A DNA stretch of 64,000 nucleotides. It comes from Streptomyces nojiriensis (lineage in GTDB: Bacteria > Actinomycetota > Actinomycetes > Streptomycetales > Streptomycetaceae). Of the stretch, positions 43,213 through 51,411 are shown one piece after another. Position numbers and translations under genes: made by a program. The stretch is from positions 6,199,501 through 6,263,500 of the forward strand of contig NZ_CP071139.1 of assembly GCF_017639205.1 (NCBI RefSeq). The letters run 5' to 3'. How positions within the stretch are numbered: the first letter of the stretch is position 1; every line of letters starts with the position of its first letter. The notes under the pieces are model-generated. The model had not been told where the DNA came from. It saw only the letters and a program-made list of their open reading frames with translations, and ran no database searches.

Positions 43213-43412
43213 ACGGGTCAACTCCCCTGGTTCGATGCGGGCACCGCGTCGGGTGCGGCGACCGGCACTCATCGTGGTGTTCGTGCTGGTCGGGGGACCA
43301 TGCCCGCAACCGGCCATATGTGGCCGGTCGACGGTGCCCCGTGGTTTGACCGGGATCCGGGAGGACATCGGACCCAAGTGGCAGGGTCGTCGTCGGGCGG
43401 AAGGGCAGACAA

Positions 43413-45842
43413 GTGAGCAGCCGGTTCGGTGCGTTGCTCCGCGGGTTGCGGCACGAGGCGGGGATGACGCAGGAGCAGTTGGCCGAGCGGTCCCGGCTCG
43501 GGGTCCGCACCATCCACCGGCTGGAGACCGGCAAACCCACCGACGCCCGGATGGGAACGGTGAAGCAGGTCGCGCACGCGCTGGCCGACGAGCTCAAACG
43601 CGACCGGGACGCGCTCTGGACGGACCTGCTGGCCGCCCACCGCGGCAACGGGGCCGCCGCCGGGGAGGACCTGCGCGCGGCACGTGCTCCCGGGCCGGAG
43701 CCCGTACCGGACCGTCCGGTCCGGCCGGTGCCGCACCGCACCCTGCCCACGTCCCGGAGCGCCCTGGCCGAGGCCGCCGCGTCGCTCGCCCACGACGTCT
43801 ACGGCCGCTGCATCCGGGAGGAGGAGCAGCGCCGCATCCACGACCCCTTCCCGCTGCCCGTGCGCTGGCGGTCGGCCCCCGCCGACCTGCTGGACCACTG
43901 GGACAACATCCGCGGCACTCCGCCCGGAGCCGCCCGCGGCCCGCTGTCCCTGGACGGCGGCCTCACGGACATCGCCGACGTCTACCGGCGCGTCCGGTCC
44001 GGGCGGCTGGTGGTGCTCGGCCGGGCCGGCTCCGGCAAGACCGTCCTCGTCCTGCGGTTCGTCCTCGACCACCTGGGGGCGCGTTCCGACGCCGAGCCCG
44101 TGCCCGTGGTCTTCAGCATGGGATCGTGGGACCCGACCGGCACGACCCTGCGCGACTGGCTGATCGCCCGCCTGCTGCGCGACCACCCGAACCTCGACGC
44201 CCGCGCCCCCGGCGGCTCCACCCTCGCCGCCGCCCTCGTGGACGCGGGCTGGATCCTGCCGGTCCTGGACGGGTTCGACGAGATGGCCACCGGGCTGCTC
44301 GGCGTCGCCCTGCGCGAGCTCAACGCGAGCTCGCTGCCGCTGCTCCTGACCAGCCGCACCGAGCAGTTCGCCGAGGCCGTCGGGGTCGAGGTGCTCCGCC
44401 GGACCGCCGGCATCGAGCTGCTGGACCTGGACGCCGACGACCTGGTCCACTACCTGCCCCGCACCGCGCGCCCGACCGCGCCGGCCGGCCGGGACCGGCG
44501 GGACGGGCGGGACGGCCGGGCCGCCACCGGGTGGGACCCCGTCCTGGAGCGGCTGCGCACGGACCCGGACGGCGGGCCCGGCGCCCGCCTCAGGGCCGTG
44601 CTGAGCACTCCGCTGATGGTCCTGCTCGCCCGGACCGCCTACAGCGACACCCCGGCCCAGGACCCGGCCGGACTGCTGGACGAGGCCCGCTTCCCGACCC
44701 CGGAGGCCATCGAGGAGCATCTGCTGGCCGGGTTCGTGCCGAGCGTCTACCGGCCCCTGCCCACGGCCGTCCCCGGCGGCCGCCGCACGCGCAGGCCCCG
44801 TGGCTGGGAACCGCACCGCGCCCGGCGCTACCTGGGCCACCTCGCCGACCACCTGGAGCGGCCCGGGCGCCGCGCCGGCCAGGACCTGGCGTGGTGGCAG
44901 CTGCGCGACTCGCTGCGGCTGTCCTCACGGATCCTGGCGGTCGTCCTCGCCTGCTCCGTGGTCACCGCCGTCGCCGACTGGCTGGTCTTCCCGGCGAAGA
45001 ACCTGGCCGCGGGCCGCGGCGCCGCCTTCGCGCTGGGTACGGGCCTGCTGGACGCCCTGTTGTTCGGTCCCGCCGTCGGCCTCGCCTTCGGGCTGGTCTA
45101 CGGGCTCATGGCCGTGCTCGGGATCCGGGCGTTCGAGCCGTCCCGGGTGCGGATGCGGCTGCCCGGCCGCCGCCGGCGGGGCACCGGACCGTCCTCCCGC
45201 AGGTTCGCCACCCTGGTCCCGGCCGGACTGCTGGGCGGCCTCGTGATGGGCCTCGGGTGCGGGATCGCCTTCACCGTGGGCGCGCAGCTGACGTACGGCG
45301 GGGTGCCGGTCAACGCGGCGGTGATCGAGGCGACGGCCGTCAACTGCCTCATGTACGGGCTCACGTTCGCCCTGGCGGGCGGGCTCGTCCTCGGGCTCGT
45401 GGCCACGCTGGAGACCCCCATCGACCTCGGCTGCGCCGCCACCCCGACGGACCTGCTGGCCGTCAACCGCAGCATCGTGGTGCGCCAGGCGCTCTTCCTC
45501 GCGCCGATGCTCACCCTGGTGATCGCCTTCGGCGGCCGGCTCATGACCGAGCTGCTCCAGGGCGTCGTCGGCCCCCTGACCTGGCCGATGGCCGACGGGC
45601 TCGCGCTCGGCGCCGTGGGCGGGGTGGCCGGTGCGCTCTCCTACGCCCTGGCGTTCACCGCCTGGGGCCAGTGGGTGCTCCTGGCCCGGATCTGGCTGCC
45701 GCTGACCGGTCGCCTCCCCTGGGCGACGGTCGCCTTCCTGGAGGACGCCTACCGGCGGGGCGTCCTGCGCCAGGTCGGCGCCGTCTACCAGTTCCGCCAC
45801 GCCCGCCTCCAGCGCCACCTGCGCGGCCGGCCCACCGACTAG
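43413..45842 (+). CDS. XRE-HTH / NACHT NTPase / multi-transmembrane protein (NLR-like)
   Basis: 809 residues from GTG 43413. Residues ~5-65 are an XRE helix-turn-helix (LRGLRHEAGMTQEQLAERSR, TIHRLETGKP). A NACHT NTPase follows with Walker A GRAGSGKT (203-210) and Walker B VLDGFDEM (Asp286, Glu290), plus the sensor-like LLLTSRTEQF. After a polar region come about six to seven hydrophobic helices (~residues 505-760) and a short basic tail. No LRR, TPR or WD repeats are present. Bacterial NACHT proteins include antiphage STAND sensors; this architecture would tie sensing to the membrane. No effector gene is adjacent, so a regulatory role is equally possible. Confidence 0.85.
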   Translation: MSSRFGALLRGLRHEAGMTQEQLAERSRLGVRTIHRLETGKPTDARMGTVKQVAHALADELKRDRDALWTDLLAAHRGNGAAAGEDLRAARAPGPEPVPDRPVRPVPHRTLPTSRSALAEAAASLAHDVYGRCIREEEQRRIHDPFPLPVRWRSAPADLLDHWDNIRGTPPGAARGPLSLDGGLTDIADVYRRVRSGRLVVLGRAGSGKTVLVLRFVLDHLGARSDAEPVPVVFSMGSWDPTGTTLRDWLIARLLRDHPNLDARAPGGSTLAAALVDAGWILPVLDGFDEMATGLLGVALRELNASSLPLLLTSRTEQFAEAVGVEVLRRTAGIELLDLDADDLVHYLPRTARPTAPAGRDRRDGRDGRAATGWDPVLERLRTDPDGGPGARLRAVLSTPLMVLLARTAYSDTPAQDPAGLLDEARFPTPEAIEEHLLAGFVPSVYRPLPTAVPGGRRTRRPRGWEPHRARRYLGHLADHLERPGRRAGQDLAWWQLRDSLRLSSRILAVVLACSVVTAVADWLVFPAKNLAAGRGAAFALGTGLLDALLFGPAVGLAFGLVYGLMAVLGIRAFEPSRVRMRLPGRRRRGTGPSSRRFATLVPAGLLGGLVMGLGCGIAFTVGAQLTYGGVPVNAAVIEATAVNCLMYGLTFALAGGLVLGLVATLETPIDLGCAATPTDLLAVNRSIVVRQALFLAPMLTLVIAFGGRLMTELLQGVVGPLTWPMADGLALGAVGGVAGALSYALAFTAWGQWVLLARIWLPLTGRLPWATVAFLEDAYRRGVLRQVGAVYQFRHARLQRHLRGRPTD

Positions 45843-46141
45843 GGGGTGTACGGAGCCGCGTTCCACACCGTCTCCGGGCGATGGCCCGGCCCGGTGATCG
45901 CTGTCCAGCAGAGCCTGCAGAAGATCATGTCGTTGTCCTCGTCGAAGGCGAGATCCGCGGGATGACCCGGTACGGACCTGGCCACCGCGAAGTCGATCGG
46001 ACTCTCCATGTAGCAATGCGGGTCGCCCTTGGCCAGCCAGAACGGATCGGCGCCGAGGCCTGGCGGACGCGGGCGGAAGCTGCTGCCGGCCCGGACGAGC
46101 GCGTCGACCACCTCGTACATGTGTCGCTGCGAATGCTCCAT
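45839..46141 (-). CDS. Small hypothetical protein
   Basis: About 100 residues from ATG 46141 (frame open to 46222). I do not recognise a family. It is acidic in the centre and has a CRLCW pair of cysteines near the C-terminus that might bind metal. Its TAG overlaps the stop of the convergent NACHT gene by sharing CTAG. There is no obvious ribosome site, so expression is uncertain. Confidence 0.5.
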   Translation of the reverse strand: MEHSQRHMYEVVDALVRAGSSFRPRPPGLGADPFWLAKGDPHCYMESPIDFAVARSVPGHPADLAFDEDNDMIFCRLCWTAITGPGHRPETVWNAAPYTP

Positions 46142-46286
46142 GGCCCGAGTCTGCACCGGGCCGTCGGCGCGGACACGGGCGGGGCCCGACCGGCGCGGCC
46201 GCCCGCTGTCCCCGGTCGTCACGCCGGGGCAGCGGGCGGATCGCGGCGGACGTGACCGCCCGGACGGGTCCGGGACGGTCCTGCGC

Positions 46287-47210
46287 TCAGGCGACCGTCA
46301 GGACGATCTTGCCGGTGGTGCGGCCCTGCTCGCCGATCTCGTGGGCCTTCGCGGCCTGCTCCAGCGGCAGCACCGTGTCGACCAGCGGCTTCAGCAGGCC
46401 CTGCTCGACGAGCGCCGCGATCTCGCGCAGGCCGCCCAGGTCCGGCTCCACCAGGACCCAGGAGGCGTGCACGCCCTGCGGGTCTTCCGGGAGGGAGTCC
46501 GGGCCGGGCAGGGTCACCAGGTGACCGCCGGCCTTCAGGACCTTCAGCGAGCGCCGCGTGTAGTCCCCGCCGATGGCGTCGATCACGACGTCCACGTCGG
46601 CGACGGCGTCCTCGAAGTCCGTGGTGCGGTAGTCGATCACCTCGTCGGCGCCGAGCTCGCGCAGCAGCGCGTGCTTGCCCGCGCTCGCGGTGCCGATCAC
46701 GTACGCGCCGCGGGCCTTGGCGATCTGCACCGCCAGGTGGCCCACCCCGCCGGCCGCCGCGTGCACCAGCACCCGCTGTCCGGCACCGACCCCGGCCGTG
46801 TCCACCAGGGCCTGCCAGGCGGTCAGCGCGGCCAGCGGCAGCGCCGCGGCCTGTACGTGGTCCAGTGCGGCCGGCTTGGGGGCGAAGTGCCGGGCGGGGG
46901 CCGTCACGTACTCGGCGTACGCGCCGGCCTGCTGCGGGAAGCGGGGCATCCCGTAGACCTCGTCGCCCACCCGGTACAGGGTCACGCCCGGGCCCACGGC
47001 CTCGACGGTGCCGGACACGTCCCAGCCGACCGCCGGCACGGGGCCCCAGGGGATCAGGGCGCCGCTCTCGCGCGTCTTCCAGTCCACCGGGTTGACCCCG
47101 GCGGCGCGGACCCGGACCAGGATCTCGCCCATACCGGGCTCCGGACGCTCGGCCTCGGTCTCGACGAGGACCTCGGGTCCGCCCCACTTGCTGATGACGA
47201 CGGCGCGCAT
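46287..47210 (-). CDS. NADPH-dependent quinone-oxidoreductase-like enzyme (MDR superfamily)
   Basis: 307 residues from ATG 47210 with AAGGAGAC upstream. GroES-like N-terminal domain (MRAVVISKWGGPEVL, GVNPVDWKTRESG) and Rossmann domain with VLVHAAAGGVGHLAVQIAKA (~residues 145-165). Catalytic-zinc cysteines are absent, as in QOR-type enzymes. It should reduce quinones or enones with NADPH. It is divergent from a GlxA-type regulator with about 116 bp between them, and that regulator may control it. Confidence 0.92.
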   Translation of the reverse strand: MRAVVISKWGGPEVLVETEAERPEPGMGEILVRVRAAGVNPVDWKTRESGALIPWGPVPAVGWDVSGTVEAVGPGVTLYRVGDEVYGMPRFPQQAGAYAEYVTAPARHFAPKPAALDHVQAAALPLAALTAWQALVDTAGVGAGQRVLVHAAAGGVGHLAVQIAKARGAYVIGTASAGKHALLRELGADEVIDYRTTDFEDAVADVDVVIDAIGGDYTRRSLKVLKAGGHLVTLPGPDSLPEDPQGVHASWVLVEPDLGGLREIAALVEQGLLKPLVDTVLPLEQAAKAHEIGEQGRTTGKIVLTVA

Positions 47211-47326
47211 GACATGTCTCCTTGCTGGGTTCCGGCCGGCCGGTGTCCCGGCCGATGACCTCACTCTCTCCGCTCGCCGACCTGCGCAGTGTTGGCCGTA
47301 CGGCCACCATGTGTCAGGATCTGGCC

Positions 47327-48292
47327 ATGCACCGAATCGCCGTACTCGCCCTCGAAGGGGTCCCTCCGTTCGAGCTCGGCATCCCCTCCCGCGTCTTCGG
47401 CAACGCCCACGACGAGGCCGGGGACCCGCTCTACGAGGTGACCGTCTGCACCGCCGACGGACTGCCCGTGACCAGCGACGCGGGCTTCACCGTCGGCGTC
47501 TCGGCGGGCCCCGAGGCCCTCGCCGCCGCCGACACCGTGATCGTCACGCCCACCCACGCCATGGACGAGCTCGCGCACGGCGCGCCCCTGCCGCAGCCGC
47601 TGACCGACGCCCTCGCGGCGATCCGGCCCGGCACCCGGATGGTCTCCCTGTGCACCGGCTCGTACGTCCTGGCCGCCGCCGGACTGCTCGACGGCCGACC
47701 CGCCACCACGCACTGGCTGCACGCGCCCGAGTTCCAGCGCGGCTTCCCGCGCGTCCGGCTCGACGAGGAGGTGCTCTTCGTAGACGACGGCGACATCCTC
47801 ACCTCGGCCGGCGTGGCGGCCGGCATCGACCTCTGCCTCTACCTGATCCGCCAGGACCACGGCACGGGCGTGGCCAACCGGGCCGCGCGGCTGTGCGTGG
47901 TCCCGCCCTGGCGCGACGGCGGACAGGTCCAGTACATCGACCGCCCCGTCCCCGAGCCGACCGTCGCCACCACCACCGCCACCCGTGCGTGGGCCCTGGA
48001 ACGCCTCGCCGAACCGGTCACCCTCGGTGAGCTGGCCGCGCACGCCCGGATGAGCCTGCGCACCTTCACCCGCCGGTTCCGCGACGAGGTCGGCATGACC
48101 CCGGTGCAGTGGCTCACCGCCCAGCGCCTGGAACTGGCCCGCCACCTGCTGGAGTCCAGCGACCTGCCGGTCGACCTGGTGGCCCACCGGGCCGGCTTCG
48201 GCTCCGCGAACTCCCTGCGCCAGCACATGCGTTCCGCGCTCGGCGTCTCCCCGATCGCCTACCGGCGCACCTTCCAGCCCGCATCGGCATGA
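47327..48292 (+). CDS. GlxA-family transcriptional regulator (DJ-1/PfpI + AraC HTH)
   Basis: 321 residues from ATG 47327 (frame open to 47222). The N-terminal DJ-1/PfpI-like domain has the nucleophile-elbow cysteine in VSLCTGSYVLAAAGLLDG (~residue 110). The C-terminal AraC domain has both helix-turn-helix motifs: MSLRTFTRRFRDEVGMTPVQ and VAHRAGFGSANSLRQHMRSA. These regulators usually activate nearby metabolic genes. The likely target is the divergent oxidoreductase. Confidence 0.92.
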   Translation: MHRIAVLALEGVPPFELGIPSRVFGNAHDEAGDPLYEVTVCTADGLPVTSDAGFTVGVSAGPEALAAADTVIVTPTHAMDELAHGAPLPQPLTDALAAIRPGTRMVSLCTGSYVLAAAGLLDGRPATTHWLHAPEFQRGFPRVRLDEEVLFVDDGDILTSAGVAAGIDLCLYLIRQDHGTGVANRAARLCVVPPWRDGGQVQYIDRPVPEPTVATTTATRAWALERLAEPVTLGELAAHARMSLRTFTRRFRDEVGMTPVQWLTAQRLELARHLLESSDLPVDLVAHRAGFGSANSLRQHMRSALGVSPIAYRRTFQPASA

Positions 48293-48381
48293 CCTGCAAG
48301 GTAATCGCCGCCGGGGCCGCGCGCTGACACGATCGGATCAACGGGCCCGGACCGACGGGCCGGTCGACAGGGGAGCAGACC

Positions 48382-48726
48382 ATGACCGCGTACGCCATCG
48401 CCCACATACGCCCCGAGACGATGAACGAGGACATCCTCACCTACATCGAGACCATCCAGTCGACGATGGACCCCTTCGGCGGCCGCTTCCTCGTCCACGG
48501 CAAGGAGGCCGAGGTCCTGGAGGGCCCCTTCCCCAGCACGGTCGTCATGATCGGCTTCCCGGACCTCGAAACGGCCCGCGCCTGGTACGCCTCCGACGCC
48601 TACCAGGCCATCCTCCCGCTGCGCACGGACCACATCCCCGGCGAGGTCATCCTCGTCGAGGGAGTCCCGGCCGACTACGACGCCACGAAGACGGCCGCCG
48701 GCCTGCGCGCGGCGGCGGGGCTCTGA
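48382..48726 (+). CDS. DUF1330 domain protein
   Basis: 114 residues, a ferredoxin-like dimeric alpha/beta-barrel protein. Conserved elements are YAIAHIRPETMNEDILTYIE, GGRFLVHGKEAEVLEG and the DLETARAWYASDAYQAI helix. DUF1330 proteins have no agreed function. The stop overlaps the next gene by one base in ATGATG/TGA context, so the two are coupled. Confidence 0.87.
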   Translation: MTAYAIAHIRPETMNEDILTYIETIQSTMDPFGGRFLVHGKEAEVLEGPFPSTVVMIGFPDLETARAWYASDAYQAILPLRTDHIPGEVILVEGVPADYDATKTAAGLRAAAGL

Positions 48727-49679
48727 TGAACCCCGCCGTCTACGTCCTCGGCGGACCCGACGGGTACCGGGCCATCACGGACGACTGGGGCGCCGCCAGC
48801 GTGGACCTCGACCTGCTGGCCGGCCCGGACACCGTGATGGTGCTGATGGGCCGCGCCTCCGCGTACGGACAGCCCTTGTCCGGGACCGGCGAAGGCGACG
48901 ACGACGTCCAGGGGGGCGTCCTCGTGGACCCCGAACGCAAGGTCCTGCTGTTCTTCGCACTGGAGGGCCCCTCCGTCCGCATGCGCACCCGCCGGGCCAC
49001 CCTCGCCCTCGTGCGCGCCGCCTGGCCCGGCTGGGACGTGCGCTGGGCCTACGGCGGCCGGACCGACCTGCGCGCCTACGCCGGCCTCGACCCGGCGGAC
49101 GACCCCGACCGGGACAAACGCGTGTGGGAAAGCGACTTGTCCGAGACGGACGGCGTCGCGCTGCCGTACCCGAACCCCGAGGTCACCGTGGTGACCCTGG
49201 ACGGCGCAGACCGCTGCCACCTGGTCTGGTACGCCTTCGACCACCCGGTGATGTACGGCCCGGCCCTGCTCGACTGGCTGGCCGCGGCCACCGACCACGG
49301 GGCGTACCACGAGCTCGCCGTGGCGGGCCTGCACGTCGACACGGAGCGGCGCCGGGTCGGCTGGTGGGTCACCAACCACCAGATCCACCACGACACCGCG
49401 GCCGCCCGCTGGCCCGGCTGGACCGTGGAGTTCTGGGAGGACCGCTGGGCCGAGCACCGCACGGCCTCCGGCGGCCGCTTCGACCCGACCGAACCGGACG
49501 ACGCCGCCGCGCTGACCGACGTACGGGACGCGGCGCTGCAGCACTGGACGCCGATCCTCCACGACCAGGACGGGCTCCCCTGTCTGGCCGGCCTGGACCA
49601 CCGGGGCCCCGTCTCCCGGCAGGGCCCGGCCGCCCGCGCGGCGATCGCGGAGGCGTACCGCTCGGCCACCGCGGGCTGA
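48726..49679 (+). CDS. Conserved-looking hypothetical protein
   Basis: 317 residues; I cannot assign a family. It is soluble, acidic and rich in Trp and His (WPGWDVRWAYGGRTDLRAYA, WWVTNHQIHHDTAAARWPGW). Two WPGW units suggest a repeated structural element. No signal peptide or membrane helix. The start ATG 48726 overlaps the DUF1330 stop, so it is probably produced with that protein. Confidence 0.75.
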   Translation: MNPAVYVLGGPDGYRAITDDWGAASVDLDLLAGPDTVMVLMGRASAYGQPLSGTGEGDDDVQGGVLVDPERKVLLFFALEGPSVRMRTRRATLALVRAAWPGWDVRWAYGGRTDLRAYAGLDPADDPDRDKRVWESDLSETDGVALPYPNPEVTVVTLDGADRCHLVWYAFDHPVMYGPALLDWLAAATDHGAYHELAVAGLHVDTERRRVGWWVTNHQIHHDTAAARWPGWTVEFWEDRWAEHRTASGGRFDPTEPDDAAALTDVRDAALQHWTPILHDQDGLPCLAGLDHRGPVSRQGPAARAAIAEAYRSATAG

Positions 49680-49710
49680 CGGGCACCGGCGGGGTGCGAG
49701 CATGGGCGGT

Positions 49711-50400
49711 ATGGCTACTCACTTGATCACCGGCGCCGGCTCCGGCATCGGCGCCGCCGTCGCGGCCCGCCTGCACGCCCGCGGCGACGACCTCGTCCTG
49801 CTCGCCCGTGACGCCGCCCGCGGCAAGCAGCTCGTCGAGCGTTTCCCCGGCTCGCGCGCGCTCGTCGGCGACCTCGCCGACCCCGACCGGCTGTCGTGGG
49901 CGTTCTCCAAGCAGGCCCTCCCGGAGCGGATCGACTCCCTGCTGCACATCGCCGGGATCGTCGACCTCGGACCGGTCGGTGAGCTCCGGCCCAAGACCTG
50001 GCACCAGCAGCTCAACGTGAACCTGATCGCCCCCGCCGAGGTCACCCGGCTGCTGCTGCCCACCCTGCGCGCCTCCAGGGCCACCGTCGTCTTCGTGAAC
50101 TCCGGCGCCGGTCTGACCGCCCACGCCGACTGGAGCGCGTACGCCGCCTCCAAGCACGGCCTCAAGGCCCTCGCCGACTCGCTGCGCGGCGAGGAGCGGG
50201 CCAACGGCATCCGCGTCACCTCCGTCTACCCGGGCCGCACCGCCAGCCCCATGCAGGCCAAGGTGCACTCGCAGGAGGGCAAGGAGTACGACCCGGCCGC
50301 CTGGATCGACCCCGAGTCCGTCGCGACCACGATCGTCATGGCCGTCGACCTGCCCCGCGACGCCGAGGTCAACGACCTGAGCGTCCGGCCGGGCCGATGA
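49711..50400 (+). CDS. Short-chain dehydrogenase/reductase
   Basis: 229 residues from ATG 49711 (ATG 49702 is three codons earlier). Classical SDR: cofactor loop TGAGSGIG (~residues 6-13), HIAGIVDLGPVGE for NNAG, Ser in VFVNSGAGL, and the YxxxK catalytic pair in YAASKHGLKAL. No arginine follows the glycine loop to mark NADP clearly. Its stop overlaps the next gene (ATGA), in the conserved order SDR-MetE-like-ligA. Confidence 0.92.
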   Translation: MATHLITGAGSGIGAAVAARLHARGDDLVLLARDAARGKQLVERFPGSRALVGDLADPDRLSWAFSKQALPERIDSLLHIAGIVDLGPVGELRPKTWHQQLNVNLIAPAEVTRLLLPTLRASRATVVFVNSGAGLTAHADWSAYAASKHGLKALADSLRGEERANGIRVTSVYPGRTASPMQAKVHSQEGKEYDPAAWIDPESVATTIVMAVDLPRDAEVNDLSVRPGR

Positions 50401-51380
50401 GCGCCGGCGCCACCGGCGTCGGATCGCTGCCCGGCGGCGACGCCCGCGAGGCAGCGAAGACGGTCACCGGGTCCTTCGAGGAGTTCCCCTACCTCGCCGA
50501 GCTGCCCGCCCGCGGGCCCGGCGCGGACATGATCGGCCGGTCCCTCGGACTGCTCGTCGACATGTACGCCCACGTCGAGCCCAGCGGCTGGCGGATCAGC
50601 GACCGCCCGGGACGCGACTCGAAGCGGGCCCGGTCCTGGCTGGGGGAGGACCTCGACGCGCTGGAGGAGTTCACCCAGGGGTACACGGGGAAGCTCAAGG
50701 TCCAGGCCGTCGGACCGTGGACGCTGGCCGCCGCCCTGGAACTGCACGGCGGCGAGGCCATGCTCCAGGACCCGGGGGCCTGCCGGGACCTGGCCGGATC
50801 GCTGGCCGAAGGCCTGCGCGAGCACCTGGCCGACGTGCGCAAGCGGATCCCCGGCGCCGACGTCGTGCTGCAGCTCGACGAGCCCTCCCTGACGGCCGTA
50901 CTGCTCGGCCGGGTCCGCTCGGCGAGCGGCTACCGCACCTACCGGGCCGTCGACCGGCAGGTGGTCGAGGGAGCGCTGCGCGACCTGTTCGCCGTCCACG
51001 ACGGGGAGGTCGTCGTGCACTCCTGCGCCCCCGAGGTCCCCTTCGGCCTGCTCCGCAGGGCCGGTGCCACGGGGGTGTCGTTCGATTTCTCCCTGCTCAC
51101 CGAGCGCGAGGACGACACCATCGGGGAGGCGGTCGAAGGCGGCACGAAACTCTTCGCCGGAGTGGTGCCCGGCACGGACGCCCCGTTGTCGGACCCGGGC
51201 GGTAGCGTCATGGGTGTCAGGAAGCTTTGGCGCAGGCTGGGGCTGGCCCCGGGGACTCTGGCGGAGTCCGTCGTGGTCACCCCGTCGTGCGGTCTGGCGG
51301 GCGCTTCGCCCGCCTACGCCCGCGCGGTGCAGGCGCATTGCGTCAGGGCGGCGAGGTCGCTCGCCGACAACCCTGAGTGA
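50397..51380 (+). CDS. MetE C-terminal-like (vitamin B12-independent) methionine synthase family protein
   Basis: 327 residues, only the catalytic barrel half of MetE. The zinc ligands are recognisable: H-x-C in VVHSCAPEVPF (~residue 208) and a later Cys in VVTPSCGLAG. DVVLQLDEPSL and GVSFDFSLL are typical strands. Short archaeal/actinobacterial homologues transfer methyl groups to homocysteine-like thiols from donors that may not be methyl-THF. It is coupled by ATGA to the SDR and lies 31 bp before ligA. Confidence 0.88.
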   Translation: MSAGATGVGSLPGGDAREAAKTVTGSFEEFPYLAELPARGPGADMIGRSLGLLVDMYAHVEPSGWRISDRPGRDSKRARSWLGEDLDALEEFTQGYTGKLKVQAVGPWTLAAALELHGGEAMLQDPGACRDLAGSLAEGLREHLADVRKRIPGADVVLQLDEPSLTAVLLGRVRSASGYRTYRAVDRQVVEGALRDLFAVHDGEVVVHSCAPEVPFGLLRRAGATGVSFDFSLLTEREDDTIGEAVEGGTKLFAGVVPGTDAPLSDPGGSVMGVRKLWRRLGLAPGTLAESVVVTPSCGLAGASPAYARAVQAHCVRAARSLADNPE

Positions 51381-51411
51381 CGGTCGAAGACGGGCCACAG
51401 GAGGACACGGC

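Noticed and set aside
43413..45842. NACHT gene as part of a multi-gene defence island
   Set aside because: Neighbours are metabolic or hypothetical genes; no nuclease, protease or toxin partner was seen, so only the single protein is reported.
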